A DNA stretch of 64,000 bases, from positions 1 to 64,000 of the forward strand of contig NZ_QLYZ01000006.1 of NCBI RefSeq assembly GCF_003350325.1, written 5' to 3'. The first letter of the stretch is position 1. Each line of letters opens with the position of its first letter. This DNA comes from Vibrio rhodolitus (GTDB lineage: Bacteria > Pseudomonadota > Gammaproteobacteria > Enterobacterales > Vibrionaceae). Shown piece after piece: positions 1 through 9,815 of this stretch. The translations under genes and the position numbers were made by a program. Below the pieces are notes generated by a model. It was not told where the DNA came from, made no database searches, and worked only from the letters and a program-made list of their open reading frames with translations.

Positions 1-160
1 CGTGTTTTCGGAGCCACACTAATACTGTAGAACAACCTTGTATGCCGTACTTCTCTTGAGCCTGTTTATAAGTCAGTTCACCTCTTTCAACTTGGTCAAC
101 GACATCCAATTTAAAAGCGAGTGAATAGTCACGTTGGGTTCGTCTAGCTGCTGATTTCAT
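1..160 (-). CDS. IS3-family transposase OrfA, N-terminal part
   Basis: The visible 53 residues begin MKSAARRTQRDYSLAFKLDV and run off the left window edge. They carry the helix-turn-helix of the IS3/IS911 OrfA group (Transposase_8 type), with the typical pattern of an F-K-L-D-V-V helix, a Y-x-x-A-Q-x-K-Y-G-I turn, and a C-S-T-V-L-x-W-L recognition helix. OrfA binds the terminal inverted repeats and in this family is usually fused to OrfB by a programmed -1 frameshift. Whether the downstream OrfB is intact cannot be seen. The ATG is at 160, with an AG-rich stretch (ggagagtgtt) in front of it as a possible ribosome site. Confidence 0.75.
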   Translation of the reverse strand, partial: MKSAARRTQRDYSLAFKLDVVDQVERGELTYKQAQEKYGIQGCSTVLVWLRKH

Positions 161-213
161 AACACTCTCCAATTTTCTGATTGGGTTGTGTCAACCTTAT
201 TTAGGACGGGTCA
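1..213 (-). mobile_element. IS3-family insertion sequence, left end, cut by window edge
   Basis: The stretch holds the start of a leftward transposase OrfA gene preceded by about 50 noncoding bases. Read on the minus strand the element would begin with TGACCCGTCC at 213 down to 204, which has the TG terminal dinucleotide expected of IS3-family inverted repeats. The other end and the target duplication lie outside the window, so the exact boundary is inferred. Confidence 0.6.
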
Positions 214-221
214 ATCGAATG

Positions 222-253
222 AAAAAAGGGTGACGATAATCGTCACCCTTTTT
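222..253. terminator. Rho-independent terminator, bidirectional
   Basis: A 13-bp perfect stem (AAAAAGGGTGACG paired with CGTCACCCTTTTT) encloses an ATAAT loop and is flanked by A and T runs, so it can work in both directions. It lies downstream of uraA, on the far side of the heptamer array, and next to the IS end. Confidence 0.8.
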
Positions 254-281
254 ATTTGTACAATGCGTTTCGCTAGTTAAA

Positions 282-379
282 ATTCCGTATTCCGTATTCC
301 GTATTCCGTATTCCGTATTCCGTATTCCGTATTCCGTATTCCGTATTCCGTATTCCGTATTCCGTATTCCGTATTCCGT
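282..379. repeat. Heptanucleotide tandem array, 14 copies of ATTCCGT
   Basis: Fourteen uninterrupted perfect copies of the 7-bp unit ATTCCGT fill 98 bases between the uraA stop codon and its terminator. The array is flanked by an imperfect inverted repeat: GCGTTTCGCT at 265-274 on the left and AAGCGAAGCG at 380-389 on the right. It lies in the presumed 3' untranslated part of the uraA transcript and contains no gene. Confidence 0.95.
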
Positions 380-401
380 AAGCGAAGCGTTCCGTTATCT
401 C

Positions 402-1637
402 TTACTTATCCATCTGCGCGTTATCAACGACGTGGTTTTCACCCAAGTCTTTTGGTAGCACTAGGTTAAGCACGATAGCGACGATACCACATAGGCTGAT
501 GCCTTGTAGGCTAAAATCACCGATGCCAAATGCCATGCCGCCAATACCGAAAACTAGCGTAATTGCTACGATAACTAGGTTGCGAGATTTGTGTAAGTCA
601 ACGTTGTTCTTGATTAGTGTGTTTAGACCCACAGTTGCGATAGAGCCGAACAATAGGATCATGATACCGCCCATTACCGGCATTGGAATGGTTTGTAGCA
701 CCGCACCAAGTTTGCCAACCAGCGATAGAGTAATCGCGGTTATAGCTGTCCAAGTCATGATAACTGGGTTGAAAGATTTGGTGAGCATTACAGCGCCAGT
801 TACTTCTGAGTAAGTGGTGTTTGGCGGCGCACCGACCATAGAGGCTGCGATAGTGGCTAGACCGTCACCTGTGATAGTGCGGTGTAGACCAGGTTTTTTC
901 AGGTAGTTTTTACCCGTTACGTTTGAGATAGCTAGCATGTCACCGACGTGCTCAACTGCTGGTGCAATTGCCACCGGGATCATAAATAGAATTGCGTTGA
1001 TGTTAAATTCAGGCATCACAAACGCAGGCATAGCAAACCAAGCTGCTTGGTGAACAGGGGTGAAATCAACAATGCCGTAGAACAAGCTCAGTGCGTAGCC
1101 AACGACAATACCACCAAGGATTGGCATCAATTTTAGGAAACCGCGACTGAACACGCTGATACCAACGGTTGTCAGCAGTGACGCTGAAGAAATGATAAGC
1201 GCTGTATTTTTATCGATAACTTGCTCTCCGCCAGCCACACCTAGCGCCATGCTGACAGCATTCGGTGCCAAGCCAAGACCGATCACCATGATAACCGGAC
1301 CAACTACCACAGGTGGAAGCAGTTTATGCACGATTTCGATGCCGCGAAGTTTAATTAAACCGCCTAGAGCAACGTAAACCAGACCTGCGACCATTAAGCC
1401 GCCCATTGTCGCCGGGATACCCCAAGCTTGAACGCCGTAAAGGATAGGAGCAATAAAAGCAAAAGAAGAAGCAAGGAAGATAGGAACAGAACGACGGGTA
1501 ACAACTTGGAAGATCAGAGTACCGATACCGGCACCAAATAGGGCAACGCTTGGGTCTAAGCCCGTGAGAAGCGGGACCAGAACCAGAGCACCAAATGCGA
1601 CGAAGAGCATTTGTGCACCTTGAATGGCATTTTTCAT
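402..1637 (-). CDS. uraA: Uracil permease (NCS2 family)
   Basis: This 411-residue inner-membrane protein is a proton-coupled uracil importer of the nucleobase-cation symporter 2 family. The sequence is strongly hydrophobic throughout, compatible with the 14-segment NCS2 fold. It has the family features of an early [14 protein letters not shown] motif, a central V-E-H-V-G-D motif around residues 229-233 and a G-D-G-L-A-T motif after it. Length agrees with E. coli UraA (about 429). The start has an AAGGA ribosome site 8 bases upstream. Its usual partner upp is not adjacent here. A possible PurR operator lies 115 bp upstream, and the transcript would run through the heptamer array to the terminator at 222-253. 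Confidence 0.93.
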   Translation of the reverse strand: MKNAIQGAQMLFVAFGALVLVPLLTGLDPSVALFGAGIGTLIFQVVTRRSVPIFLASSFAFIAPILYGVQAWGIPATMGGLMVAGLVYVALGGLIKLRGIEIVHKLLPPVVVGPVIMVIGLGLAPNAVSMALGVAGGEQVIDKNTALIISSASLLTTVGISVFSRGFLKLMPILGGIVVGYALSLFYGIVDFTPVHQAAWFAMPAFVMPEFNINAILFMIPVAIAPAVEHVGDMLAISNVTGKNYLKKPGLHRTITGDGLATIAASMVGAPPNTTYSEVTGAVMLTKSFNPVIMTWTAITAITLSLVGKLGAVLQTIPMPVMGGIMILLFGSIATVGLNTLIKNNVDLHKSRNLVIVAITLVFGIGGMAFGIGDFSLQGISLCGIVAIVLNLVLPKDLGENHVVDNAQMDK

Positions 1638-1752
1638 TGTTTTATTCCTTTATGGTGGTAAACAGTCCAAGTTTCACTGTATTTTGCTAGCTTATGAGCA
1701 TTATTCGGCGAAATTATGGCTCAAAATAAAAATTCGCGGGATTTTATCACCA

Positions 1753-1768
1753 CCGCAAACGATTTCAA
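1753..1768 (-). promoter_or_regulatory. Possible PurR operator upstream of uraA
   Basis: The 16-mer CCGCAAACGATTTCAA keeps the conserved core of the PurR operator (GCAAACG-N-TT-N-C) but not the outermost bases. It sits about 115 bp upstream of uraA in the 361-bp divergent region between uraA and the DUF2066 gene; I see nothing else clear in that region. Pyrimidine and nucleobase transport genes are known members of gammaproteobacterial PurR regulons, so the site is plausible but unproven. Confidence 0.4.
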
Positions 1769-1998
1769 TCTGAACTGGATCAAATGTTTACGAAAATGTG
1801 GGCAAGGTCTATATCAATATTGTCAATAATCGGCTATCGACCTCAAAGTGCTCTGGAACAAATGTCATTTGGCAGAAAAATGTTTGAAGTTACAGTTGAG
1901 GTCAAAATTTGGTCAGGTTGCGCGCGCTTTTGTTGCTCACTCTTAATAAGTTGCTTATCATCAGCGATTAAATTGCAGTAATTGATACTAGGATAAAT

Positions 1999-3237
1999 AT
2001 GCGTTGTTTTGTTTTATTCGCATTGGGGCTAGTTGGCTTGCCAGCCTTCGCTCTTACCAATGTTGATCTGTACCAAACAGAAATTGTATTGGATCAAAGC
2101 ATTGAGAAACCTGATGCGCAGGCGCGTATGCAAGGTATGCAAGAAGTTGTGGTGCGTGCTTCCGGGGTAACCGATGCGGTGAATAATCCGGTAGTACAAA
2201 AAGCACTGAAACAGAATTCTCAGTACGTAGCGCAACTGAGTTACGGCCAGCAAGGGGGTCAGCAAACGCTTAAAATGCGTTTTAATGGACCGCAAATTAA
2301 CGCTCTGTTAAGTCAAGCACAACTGCCAACTTGGCCTGCGCAGCGTGCCAATGTGCTGGTTTGGCTGGTGGAAGAAACCACGTCAGAACGAGCGATTATC
2401 TGGGAGCATTCAAGCTCGACAACATTGGCGCAGTTGAAACAACAAGCGGCTGAGCGCGGTTTGCCGGTAACGCTTCCCGTTGGTGATTTCGATGATGTGA
2501 CAGGTGTGAACATCTCTGATCTGTGGGGCGGTTTTGCTCTGCCCGTTGGTCAAGCCAGTCAACGTTACCCTGCTGATGCGGTGTTAGTAGTGCGCGCGAG
2601 CAATAATACTCTGCGTTGGACGCTCTATGACCAAGCGCCGAAGACCATTGGTGTTACCCGCCAAGCGCCTTTATCAGGTAGCAATAATGGCGCGGATGCT
2701 GCCGACAAGATGATCAACCAAATTAGTGACTACTACGCAAAACAAAGCAGTGTGGTGGTGGCAAGTGAGTCATCTGAAGCGATTGAAGTACGTTTTACCT
2801 CACTGGATAATGCGGTCGACTTCTTTGTCTTGGAGCGCAAACTTCAGCAGCTTAACTCGGTTGCCTCGCTTGATATCATGAAGATCCAAGGTAAAGATGT
2901 GACTTTCTTAGTTCATCTTCTAGCGACGCCTGCGGAGTTTGAACAGCAAGTGCTGCGTATGCGCGAAGCCAAGGCTATTGCGATTGAGCCAGTTCAGCCT
3001 GTTATTGTTGAACAGCCAGTTGTGACGGCGCCTGTGGAAGGGGAGTCGCTGGCTAGTAATCCAGCCGAACAAGCCTTGCCTGCGATTATTGAACAAGCGG
3101 CACCAGTGCAAGTTGAGCCTCAACCGGCGTTGATGTTTGAGTGGCAAGGCGGACATTACGCAGCGCCTACGCCAGTTGAAGAAGAGCAGGGCGAAGCAGT
3201 TGAAGAGAGTGTCGTAGAAACGGATATTGACGCCTAG
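1999..3237 (+). CDS. DUF2066 domain-containing exported protein
   Basis: This 412-residue protein starts with a clear signal peptide (MRCFVLFALGLVGLPAFA, cleavage after A18). The body matches the DUF2066 family, whose members are periplasmic or envelope proteins of unknown function found in vibrios and other gammaproteobacteria. Residues 330-412 form a low-complexity tail rich in Pro, Glu, Val and Ala, ending in a very acidic stretch, which is likely disordered. The start is preceded by an AGGAT ribosome site. The gene stands alone, divergent from uraA, and is closed by a strong terminator. The function cannot be inferred. Confidence 0.8.
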   Translation: MRCFVLFALGLVGLPAFALTNVDLYQTEIVLDQSIEKPDAQARMQGMQEVVVRASGVTDAVNNPVVQKALKQNSQYVAQLSYGQQGGQQTLKMRFNGPQINALLSQAQLPTWPAQRANVLVWLVEETTSERAIIWEHSSSTTLAQLKQQAAERGLPVTLPVGDFDDVTGVNISDLWGGFALPVGQASQRYPADAVLVVRASNNTLRWTLYDQAPKTIGVTRQAPLSGSNNGADAADKMINQISDYYAKQSSVVVASESSEAIEVRFTSLDNAVDFFVLERKLQQLNSVASLDIMKIQGKDVTFLVHLLATPAEFEQQVLRMREAKAIAIEPVQPVIVEQPVVTAPVEGESLASNPAEQALPAIIEQAAPVQVEPQPALMFEWQGGHYAAPTPVEEEQGEAVEESVVETDIDA

Positions 3238-3249
3238 TTTGATATCATG

Positions 3250-3281
3250 AAAAAGGTCTAGCATTGCTAGACCTTTTTTTT
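3250..3281. terminator. Rho-independent terminator, mainly for DUF2066 gene
   Basis: The stem AAAAGGTCTAGCA pairs with TGCTAGACCTTTT and is followed by a run of T. It lies 12 bases after the DUF2066 stop and also serves the convergent DUF2069 gene. Confidence 0.85.
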
Positions 3282-3291
3282 ACTTGGTGCG

Positions 3292-3729
3292 TTACTTTTC
3301 GAACTTGGCGCGCTCTTTCTTTTCGACTTCCGACAAACGGGTTAATTTCATACCAAGTTCTTTGCCGCGAGTACGGGCATAGAGAATATTGCCGGCAAAC
3401 GCAGCGCTGGTAAGAAGTAGTTCAACCACAGCGAGTAAACGCTCACCACCATCCACGTAGAGAATCGTTAGGGCGTGCAAAAAGTACAACATCAGAACGA
3501 AGTTGGCCCATGCGTGGGTATAAGGTTTACCAGCTAAGATCCCGGGTAGTGGTAACAGCAGTGGAATACACCAAGCAATAGCTAAGGTGGTACTGCTGAT
3601 ATGAGGATGCGGTGATAGCGATAGCTGCCAAATTGCCACCCAAGCGAGTAAACCTAAATTCGCCCCCAAAGCCAGTAAACGAAAGGCTCGGGTTGTCGGT
3701 TGCATATCATTAATCACGCTATCAGGCAT
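3292..3729 (-). CDS. DUF2069 domain-containing membrane protein
   Basis: This gene encodes a 145-residue small inner-membrane protein of the DUF2069 family, with about four hydrophobic segments (for example near residues 15-35, 40-60, 70-90 and 95-115) and a charged C-terminal tail ending E-K-K-E-R-A-K-F-E-K. The function is unknown. A GTG at 3735 and ATGs at 3729 and 3705 are possible starts. The AAGGAG ribosome site at 3735-3740 overlaps the GTG and sits 5 bases before the ATG at 3729, so 3729 was chosen. The wrbA stop codon lies between this ribosome site and the start, a typical translationally coupled arrangement. It is the last gene of the bepA-arsC-wrbA-DUF2069 operon. Confidence 0.78.
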   Translation of the reverse strand: MPDSVINDMQPTTRAFRLLALGANLGLLAWVAIWQLSLSPHPHISSTTLAIAWCIPLLLPLPGILAGKPYTHAWANFVLMLYFLHALTILYVDGGERLLAVVELLLTSAAFAGNILYARTRGKELGMKLTRLSEVEKKERAKFEK

Positions 3730-3731
3730 AA

Positions 3732-4648
<917 letters not shown>

Positions 4649-4664
4649 GGAACGTCTCCTATTT

Positions 4665-6122
4665 TTATTGTAATGCCATAAATCGATCACGTTGGACCAT
4701 CAACTGGTCAATACGTGCATCGTATCTGGCTTGTTCTAGGCTGCCTAACTCAGCCATTTGACCTGCCTGAGTATAATACTGAATCGCTTTGTTCCAGTTG
4801 GCTTTTAAGGCAAGAATCTCTGCTCGGGCTGCTAAATCTTCTTGGCTATTACCGAGTTTGATATTGGCTTCAGAGAGCAAGTGCCAACCATTAACATCAT
4901 TGCCATTGTCATGAGTATAACGTTGTAAAACGCGGATCGCCGGCTCGAACTTTTCTTGTGCGATAAGGCTATTGGCATAGTTAATCATTAATACTGGATT
5001 GTTGGGTTCTGACTTGAGCGCACGCTCTAACATGGCGCTGGCTTTTTCTGGCTGCTTTTGGGCAATGTAAAGGTCAGACAAAGCATCGAGATAGAAGCGA
5101 TTGTAATTATCTTGCTGATAGAGCTTGGTTAAGATTGGCGCAGCTTTATCTAGCTGGTTATTGTCTAAGTAGACCAGAGCTCGTCCGTATTGCATTGCGG
5201 GTTTAATATCCGGCTGCGCTTTCTTCTCGGTACGCTCTAACCAATCTAATGCTGCATCAGATTTGATTCCCGCGTAGCGAGCGACAATGCGCGCGCGAGC
5301 CAAATGGTAATTGAGCGAAGGATTGACTCGCTTTGCTGGGTAAGTTTGCGCTCTTGCGCGCGTATCAGTGATACGGTCTTGTGGCAACGGGTGGGTCAGT
5401 AGCATCGGTGGCAGTGTGGTCGCATAACGGTACTCTTCCGCTAAGCGCCCAAAAAAGCGTGGCATGGCTCCAACATCAAAACCAGCTTTGGCAAGAGTGG
5501 CAATGCCGAAGCGGTCAGCTTCTTTCTCATTACTGCGGGTGTAGTTAATTTGTCCCTGCATGTTCCCCGCTGTAGTCGCCGTTATTGCGGCAATCCCTGC
5601 TTCAGGTGCGGCAATCGCCAGTAGCAAAGAGCCTGCGAGCGCAGCCATAGTCGCAGGTGAGCGACGCGCTTGCTCTTCCATACTGCGCGCTAAATGCCTT
5701 TGGGTAACGTGGGCAATTTCATGCGCCAAAACAGAGGCCAACTCACTTTCTGATTGGGCATGCAAAAACAATCCAGAATGCAGCGCAATGTAACCACCAA
5801 AGAATGCAAAGGCGTTGATGTTGCGGTCACGAATCATAAAGAAGGTGAAAGGCGTTTTGACGTCATCCGCGTTGGCCACCAACTGATGTCCTAATGTATC
5901 GATATATTCATTTAATACTGGGTCATTGATGATGGGAGCTCGGTTGCGCAGCATGCGCATATAGGCATCACCATATTGAAGCTCTTGGTCAATCGTCAGG
6001 GTGCTGCTGGCTGCGGTACCAATGTCCGGCAAGTCGAGGCTATTGGCCATCAATGGCGCAGAAGGAATACACAGTGTCGTCGCAATACAAAGGGCGATGA
6101 ACGATCGCGTCTGTTTAAACAT
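4665..6122 (-). CDS. bepA: Beta-barrel assembly-enhancing protease BepA (M48)
   Basis: The 485-residue periplasmic metalloprotease has a signal peptide at residues 1-26, an M48 peptidase domain and a C-terminal TPR region from about residue 300. The zinc site is visible as H-E-I-A-H at 134-138, with the third ligand E201 in N-E-K-E-A-D. BepA helps LptD and other outer-membrane proteins fold on the BAM complex and degrades stalled forms. Length matches E. coli BepA (487). It heads a leftward operon with arsC, wrbA and the DUF2069 gene, and is divergent from the tusA-like gene and perM, as bepA and perM are neighbours in E. coli. Confidence 0.95.
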   Translation of the reverse strand: MFKQTRSFIALCIATTLCIPSAPLMANSLDLPDIGTAASSTLTIDQELQYGDAYMRMLRNRAPIINDPVLNEYIDTLGHQLVANADDVKTPFTFFMIRDRNINAFAFFGGYIALHSGLFLHAQSESELASVLAHEIAHVTQRHLARSMEEQARRSPATMAALAGSLLLAIAAPEAGIAAITATTAGNMQGQINYTRSNEKEADRFGIATLAKAGFDVGAMPRFFGRLAEEYRYATTLPPMLLTHPLPQDRITDTRARAQTYPAKRVNPSLNYHLARARIVARYAGIKSDAALDWLERTEKKAQPDIKPAMQYGRALVYLDNNQLDKAAPILTKLYQQDNYNRFYLDALSDLYIAQKQPEKASAMLERALKSEPNNPVLMINYANSLIAQEKFEPAIRVLQRYTHDNGNDVNGWHLLSEANIKLGNSQEDLAARAEILALKANWNKAIQYYTQAGQMAELGSLEQARYDARIDQLMVQRDRFMALQ

Positions 6123-6406
6123 AGCTAGCTGGTTCGTTTCCTATACAAATGACGCACTTTGCTGTGGTCATAAAGACATTCCGTAGAGAGTTTGCTAAGC
6201 CTAGTAAGCGAATAGCGCTATGGGCTTGCTTTAATATAGACACTTTATTGGTGTGAGGGTTTCAAAGCAAATAAAGTTATTCGCTATCACCATCTTTGTC
6301 ACTAACAAGCGGTTATATTTCGGCTTAGCTCCGCAGGGCGAGCAATTTTAAGCAGTTAAGTATACAATGAGCGGCTCATCCTGTTTATTCGGATATTGTC
6401 AGTTAG

Positions 6407-6628
6407 ATGAAAGAACTAGATTTGCGGGAGCAGCGATGCCCCATGTCATTGTTGTTAGCCAAGCGTCACGCGATGGCGCTAGAACCTAATCAACAGCTGC
6501 AAATTTTGCTTACTGACGGTAGCTCTAAGTCAGATATTGTTCGCTTTTTAAGCCAACATTCATTTGATGTTGAATTAATGCAGCTCGACAACTATTACTC
6601 ATTAAACGTGACAAGAGGGAAGCCTTAG
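6407..6628 (+). CDS. TusA/SirA-family sulfurtransferase-like protein
   Basis: This 73-residue protein has the TusA-like fold signature: a short first strand L-D-L-R-E-Q-R followed by C11-P12, the C-P dipeptide that carries the persulfide in TusA. It is a small cytosolic sulfur-carrier-like protein; the true tusA of vibrios is normally elsewhere, so this is probably a paralogue and not the tRNA thiolation protein itself. Its stop codon is directly followed by the perM start, so the two are co-transcribed and coupled. No strong ribosome site is seen before the start. Confidence 0.75.
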   Translation: MKELDLREQRCPMSLLLAKRHAMALEPNQQLQILLTDGSSKSDIVRFLSQHSFDVELMQLDNYYSLNVTRGKP

Positions 6629-7702
6629 ATGTTAGAAATGGTGAGTCGTTGGTATAAACGACGTTTTTCTGATCCACACGCCGTCAGTTTAGTCGCAATC
6701 CTCCTATTCGGCTTTATTACCATTTACTTCTTTGGCAACTTAATCGCGCCTTTGCTGGTGGCGATCGTACTCGCATATTTGCTTGAGTGGCCAGTATCAA
6801 AACTGTCGAAGCTTGGTATTCCGCGCGCCTTGGCTGTGGTGATCACCATCCTTTCATTTTTCAGCCTGGCGCTGATTGCTCTGTTTGGCTTAGTCCCAAC
6901 TATTTGGACGCAGGTCGGCAACCTTATCAATGATATTCCGAATATGTATTCGGGTTTGCAGCAGGTGATTGCTGAACTGCCACAAAAATACCCAGAGTTA
7001 GCTAACTTCCAAATTGTCGAGTCATTAGTCACGAACGCGAAAAACCAAGTGATCAGTGTCGGCGAGAGTGTGGTTAAGGGCTCGCTTGCTTCTTTGGTGA
7101 GTTTAGCAACCTTAGCGGTGTACTTGATCCTTGTGCCTTTGCTGGTGTTTTTCTTGCTAAAAGATAAACAAGAGATGATCGCAATGGCGAGCGGCATGTT
7201 GCCGCGTAACCGTAAACTTGCAACTAAGGTGTGGGACGAGATGAATGAGCAAATCTCTAACTACATTCGTGGCAAGGTAATGGAAATCTTAATTGTTGGT
7301 GGGGTCAGTTACGTTACGTTCGCAATTTTGGATTTACGTTACTCCGTGTTGCTGGCGGTTGCGGTGGGCTTTTCTGTATTGATCCCTTATATCGGTGCGG
7401 CGGCAGTCACGGTGCCAGTCGCGATAGTCGGTTTGTTCCAATGGGGGCTTTCACCTGAGTTCTACTATCTATTAATTGCCTACGGCATTATCCAAGCTCT
7501 GGATGGCAACGTTCTGGTCCCAGTGTTGTTTTCTGAAGCGGTGAACCTTCATCCGGTGGCGATTATTGTTGCCGTGCTGGTGTTTGGTGGGCTGTGGGGC
7601 TTTTGGGGTGTGTTCTTTGCTATTCCTCTAGCAACCTTGGTAAAAGCGGTTTGGAATGCGCTGCCAGGACCAGATGAAAGCGAGGCTCAAGTGAGCAAAT
7701 AG
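6629..7702 (+). CDS. perM: AI-2E family transporter / putative permease PerM
   Basis: The 357-residue protein has the AI-2E transporter family layout: two pairs of N-terminal membrane segments, a central soluble portion (residues about 95-150, I-N-D-I-P-N-M-Y-S-G-L), and four to five C-terminal segments with the conserved V-L-I-P-Y-I-G-A and P-L-A-T-L-V motifs. It is the counterpart of E. coli PerM (YfgO), which also lies next to bepA. The substrate is not established; family names based on autoinducer export should not be taken literally. The start ATG directly follows the tusA-like stop. A second ATG three codons in is possible. Confidence 0.85.
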   Translation: MLEMVSRWYKRRFSDPHAVSLVAILLFGFITIYFFGNLIAPLLVAIVLAYLLEWPVSKLSKLGIPRALAVVITILSFFSLALIALFGLVPTIWTQVGNLINDIPNMYSGLQQVIAELPQKYPELANFQIVESLVTNAKNQVISVGESVVKGSLASLVSLATLAVYLILVPLLVFFLLKDKQEMIAMASGMLPRNRKLATKVWDEMNEQISNYIRGKVMEILIVGGVSYVTFAILDLRYSVLLAVAVGFSVLIPYIGAAAVTVPVAIVGLFQWGLSPEFYYLLIAYGIIQALDGNVLVPVLFSEAVNLHPVAIIVAVLVFGGLWGFWGVFFAIPLATLVKAVWNALPGPDESEAQVSK

Positions 7703-7725
7703 TGAGACTTTCAGTCCAAATAATT

Positions 7726-7755
7726 AAGCCAACCTTATCGAGGTTGGCTTTTTTT
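7726..7755 (+). terminator. Rho-independent terminator after perM
   Basis: The stem AAGCCAACCT pairs with AGGTTGGCTT around a TATCG loop and is followed by seven T. It lies 24 bases past the perM stop. Confidence 0.9.
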
Positions 7756-7833
7756 ATGCAACTAATACAAGAGCTTAATATATGATTCTTACTTTCTAAC
7801 AAAATACTAGGTGATCTAGGTATAAACTTTGGC

Positions 7834-7870
7834 AAAAACTAGCCGATAACACTGGTGTAGCTGGTTTTTT
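7834..7870 (+). promoter_or_regulatory. Terminator-like hairpin in the leader of the chemoreceptor gene
   Basis: AAAAACTAGC at 7834-7843 can pair with GCTGGTTTTT at 7860-7869 (one G-U pair) around a 16-base loop, followed by a T run that ends 12 bases before the start codon at 7883. It looks like an intrinsic terminator inside the 5' leader. It may be a leader element or chance; no known riboswitch consensus was recognised. Confidence 0.3.
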
Positions 7871-7882
7871 TATGAGGTAAAA

Positions 7883-9754
7883 ATGAAGTTCAGCCAAAAA
7901 ATTGTAGCCGCCTCTTCGGCACTGCTTTTCGTGACCGTCGCGGCATTGTCTATTCAGCAGTCAATGCTGGTAAAAGCAGAAGTTGAAAATCTAGTCAGCA
8001 CCAGCTTAACCGATATTGAACAAGAGCTTAGCCGTGCGGTAAGTTCGGAAATGGAAGCAAGCCGCAAACTGGCTCAAGCGACAACGCAGATGATTGAGCT
8101 TAATCCAAACGATCAAGCTTATGTTTCGTCTGTATTAGAAACCCCAGTAGTTAAGAACGAGTTTATCGTTGTTGGTGCCGGTTATGAGTCAAATGGGCAA
8201 GTTATCGAAAACGATGATGCTTGGGTTGTAGACTCAAGCTATGAAACCCGCACTCGTCCTTGGTATCAAGATGCTAAGTCACAAGGTCGTTTGATTGTGA
8301 CGGAACCTTATGTAGATTCATCGACCAACAACGTGGTTATTTCTATTGCTATGCCGATGCGTGACAAGAGCGATTTTCTTGGCGTTGTCTTTTATGACAT
8401 GGAGTTAACCGCGCTTGCTGAGAAAGTAAACCAAACCAATCTGTTTGATGCCGGTTACTTGTTTATAGTCGCTCAAGACGGCACCACGATTGCCCACCCT
8501 GATGCTAAAAACAATGGTCAATCGATCGCGAAATATCTTCCACAAGTGGTAGTCAAAGAGGGTGAACAGCGTTTTGAAAAAGACGGCAAGCCTTATTTAG
8601 TTCGCTTTACTAAAGTTGCTTCAGAAGGTTGGTATGTTGGTTCGCTGCTTGATGAATCGGTTGTGATGGCAACGATTGATGAGATGCGCACTAGTACCAT
8701 TATCTACGTGTCGATTGCCTTGGTACTGAGTGTGCTTGGTTTGTCGCTTCTAATTAAAGCGCTGATGCGCCCGCTTAATGAACTTAATCTAGCGATTCAA
8801 GATGTTGCATCTGGTCAAGGTGACCTAACCAAACGTCTAGATACCAACACTGATGCGGAATTTGCTCAGTTGGCGAAAGGCTTTAATACCTTTACCGAAA
8901 ATTTGCAGCAGCAAATCATTCATTCAAAAGAGATTGGTGCGAGTATCTTAGTCGGCACTGAGCAATCTTATGTAAATGCTCAAGACGCCTCGCGTGCGGT
9001 TGGCAGTCAATTGGAAGAGCTTGAGCAACTTGCAACAGCGATGCATGAGATGTCGGTAACCGCATCAGATGTCGCCAATAATGCCCAAGGCGCCGCTGAG
9101 GCAGTAAAAGAAGCGGAACTGGTCACAGACCAAGGCTCAACGGTGGTAAGTGATACTACTGAAGCGATCAGTCAGCTGTCGCTGCGTGTTGATCAAGCGG
9201 TGGAAGAGGTAGCAGGGTTAGCTTCTGCCACCAATAACATTGAAACCATTCTTAAAGTGATCAATGACATCGCAGATCAAACCAACTTGTTAGCACTCAA
9301 TGCTGCGATTGAAGCAGCCCGTGCGGGTGAATCTGGCCGTGGTTTTGCGGTAGTTGCCGATGAAGTGCGTACACTGGCGCAGCGTACTCAGCAATCGACC
9401 ACTGAAATTCGTGGCATGATTGAGCAACTTCAATCTGGAGCAAGTGCGGTTTCTTCGGCGATGAGTGAGAGCAAATCAACCGCGGATATCGCGGTTGATA
9501 AAGCGCAGCAAGCCAATGAATCACTGCAAGCTATTCGAGCGATCATTCAACGTATCACAGATATGAACTTACAGATTGCCTCTGCAGCAGAAGAGCAAAG
9601 CTTGGTAGCAGAAGAGATCAACAGTAATACTGTGCGTATTAAAGATCTGACTACATTAGTTTCTGATGCCGCGCAGCAATCAAGTGTTGCGATGGAGCAT
9701 CAAACGGAAAGCGTGCGTCAGCAAGATGAGCTATTGAACAAGTTTATTGTCTAG
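7883..9754 (+). CDS. Methyl-accepting chemotaxis protein with dCache sensor
   Basis: The 623-residue transmembrane chemoreceptor has a membrane segment at about residues 7-27, a double-Cache periplasmic domain at about 30-270 (with the [11 protein letters not shown] motif near residue 131 typical of dCache_1), a second segment near 272-294, a HAMP domain (P-L-N-E-L-N), and the cytoplasmic signalling hairpin. The tip motif with [15 protein letters not shown] is near residues 470-490. There is no C-terminal CheR-binding pentapeptide. It would relay binding of a small ligand, often amino or organic acids in this Cache class, to CheA/CheW. The gene stands alone with its own terminator. Confidence 0.92.
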   Translation: MKFSQKIVAASSALLFVTVAALSIQQSMLVKAEVENLVSTSLTDIEQELSRAVSSEMEASRKLAQATTQMIELNPNDQAYVSSVLETPVVKNEFIVVGAGYESNGQVIENDDAWVVDSSYETRTRPWYQDAKSQGRLIVTEPYVDSSTNNVVISIAMPMRDKSDFLGVVFYDMELTALAEKVNQTNLFDAGYLFIVAQDGTTIAHPDAKNNGQSIAKYLPQVVVKEGEQRFEKDGKPYLVRFTKVASEGWYVGSLLDESVVMATIDEMRTSTIIYVSIALVLSVLGLSLLIKALMRPLNELNLAIQDVASGQGDLTKRLDTNTDAEFAQLAKGFNTFTENLQQQIIHSKEIGASILVGTEQSYVNAQDASRAVGSQLEELEQLATAMHEMSVTASDVANNAQGAAEAVKEAELVTDQGSTVVSDTTEAISQLSLRVDQAVEEVAGLASATNNIETILKVINDIADQTNLLALNAAIEAARAGESGRGFAVVADEVRTLAQRTQQSTTEIRGMIEQLQSGASAVSSAMSESKSTADIAVDKAQQANESLQAIRAIIQRITDMNLQIASAAEEQSLVAEEINSNTVRIKDLTTLVSDAAQQSSVAMEHQTESVRQQDELLNKFIV

Positions 9755-9767
9755 GGTCTAGATAAAA

Positions 9768-9797
9768 TAAAACGCCAGCGAATTCGCTGGCGTTTTT
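9768..9797. terminator. Rho-independent terminator between chemoreceptor gene and bcp
   Basis: The palindrome CGCCAGCGAATTCGCTGGCG is flanked by A and T runs, so it serves both the rightward chemoreceptor gene and the leftward bcp. Confidence 0.9.
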
Positions 9798-9815
9798 GTA
9801 TTCTGTTCGGGAAAA

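Noticed and set aside
7834..7882. Cyclic-di-GMP riboswitch before the chemoreceptor gene
   Set aside because: The leader lacks the conserved GEMM blocks; only a simple hairpin is seen.
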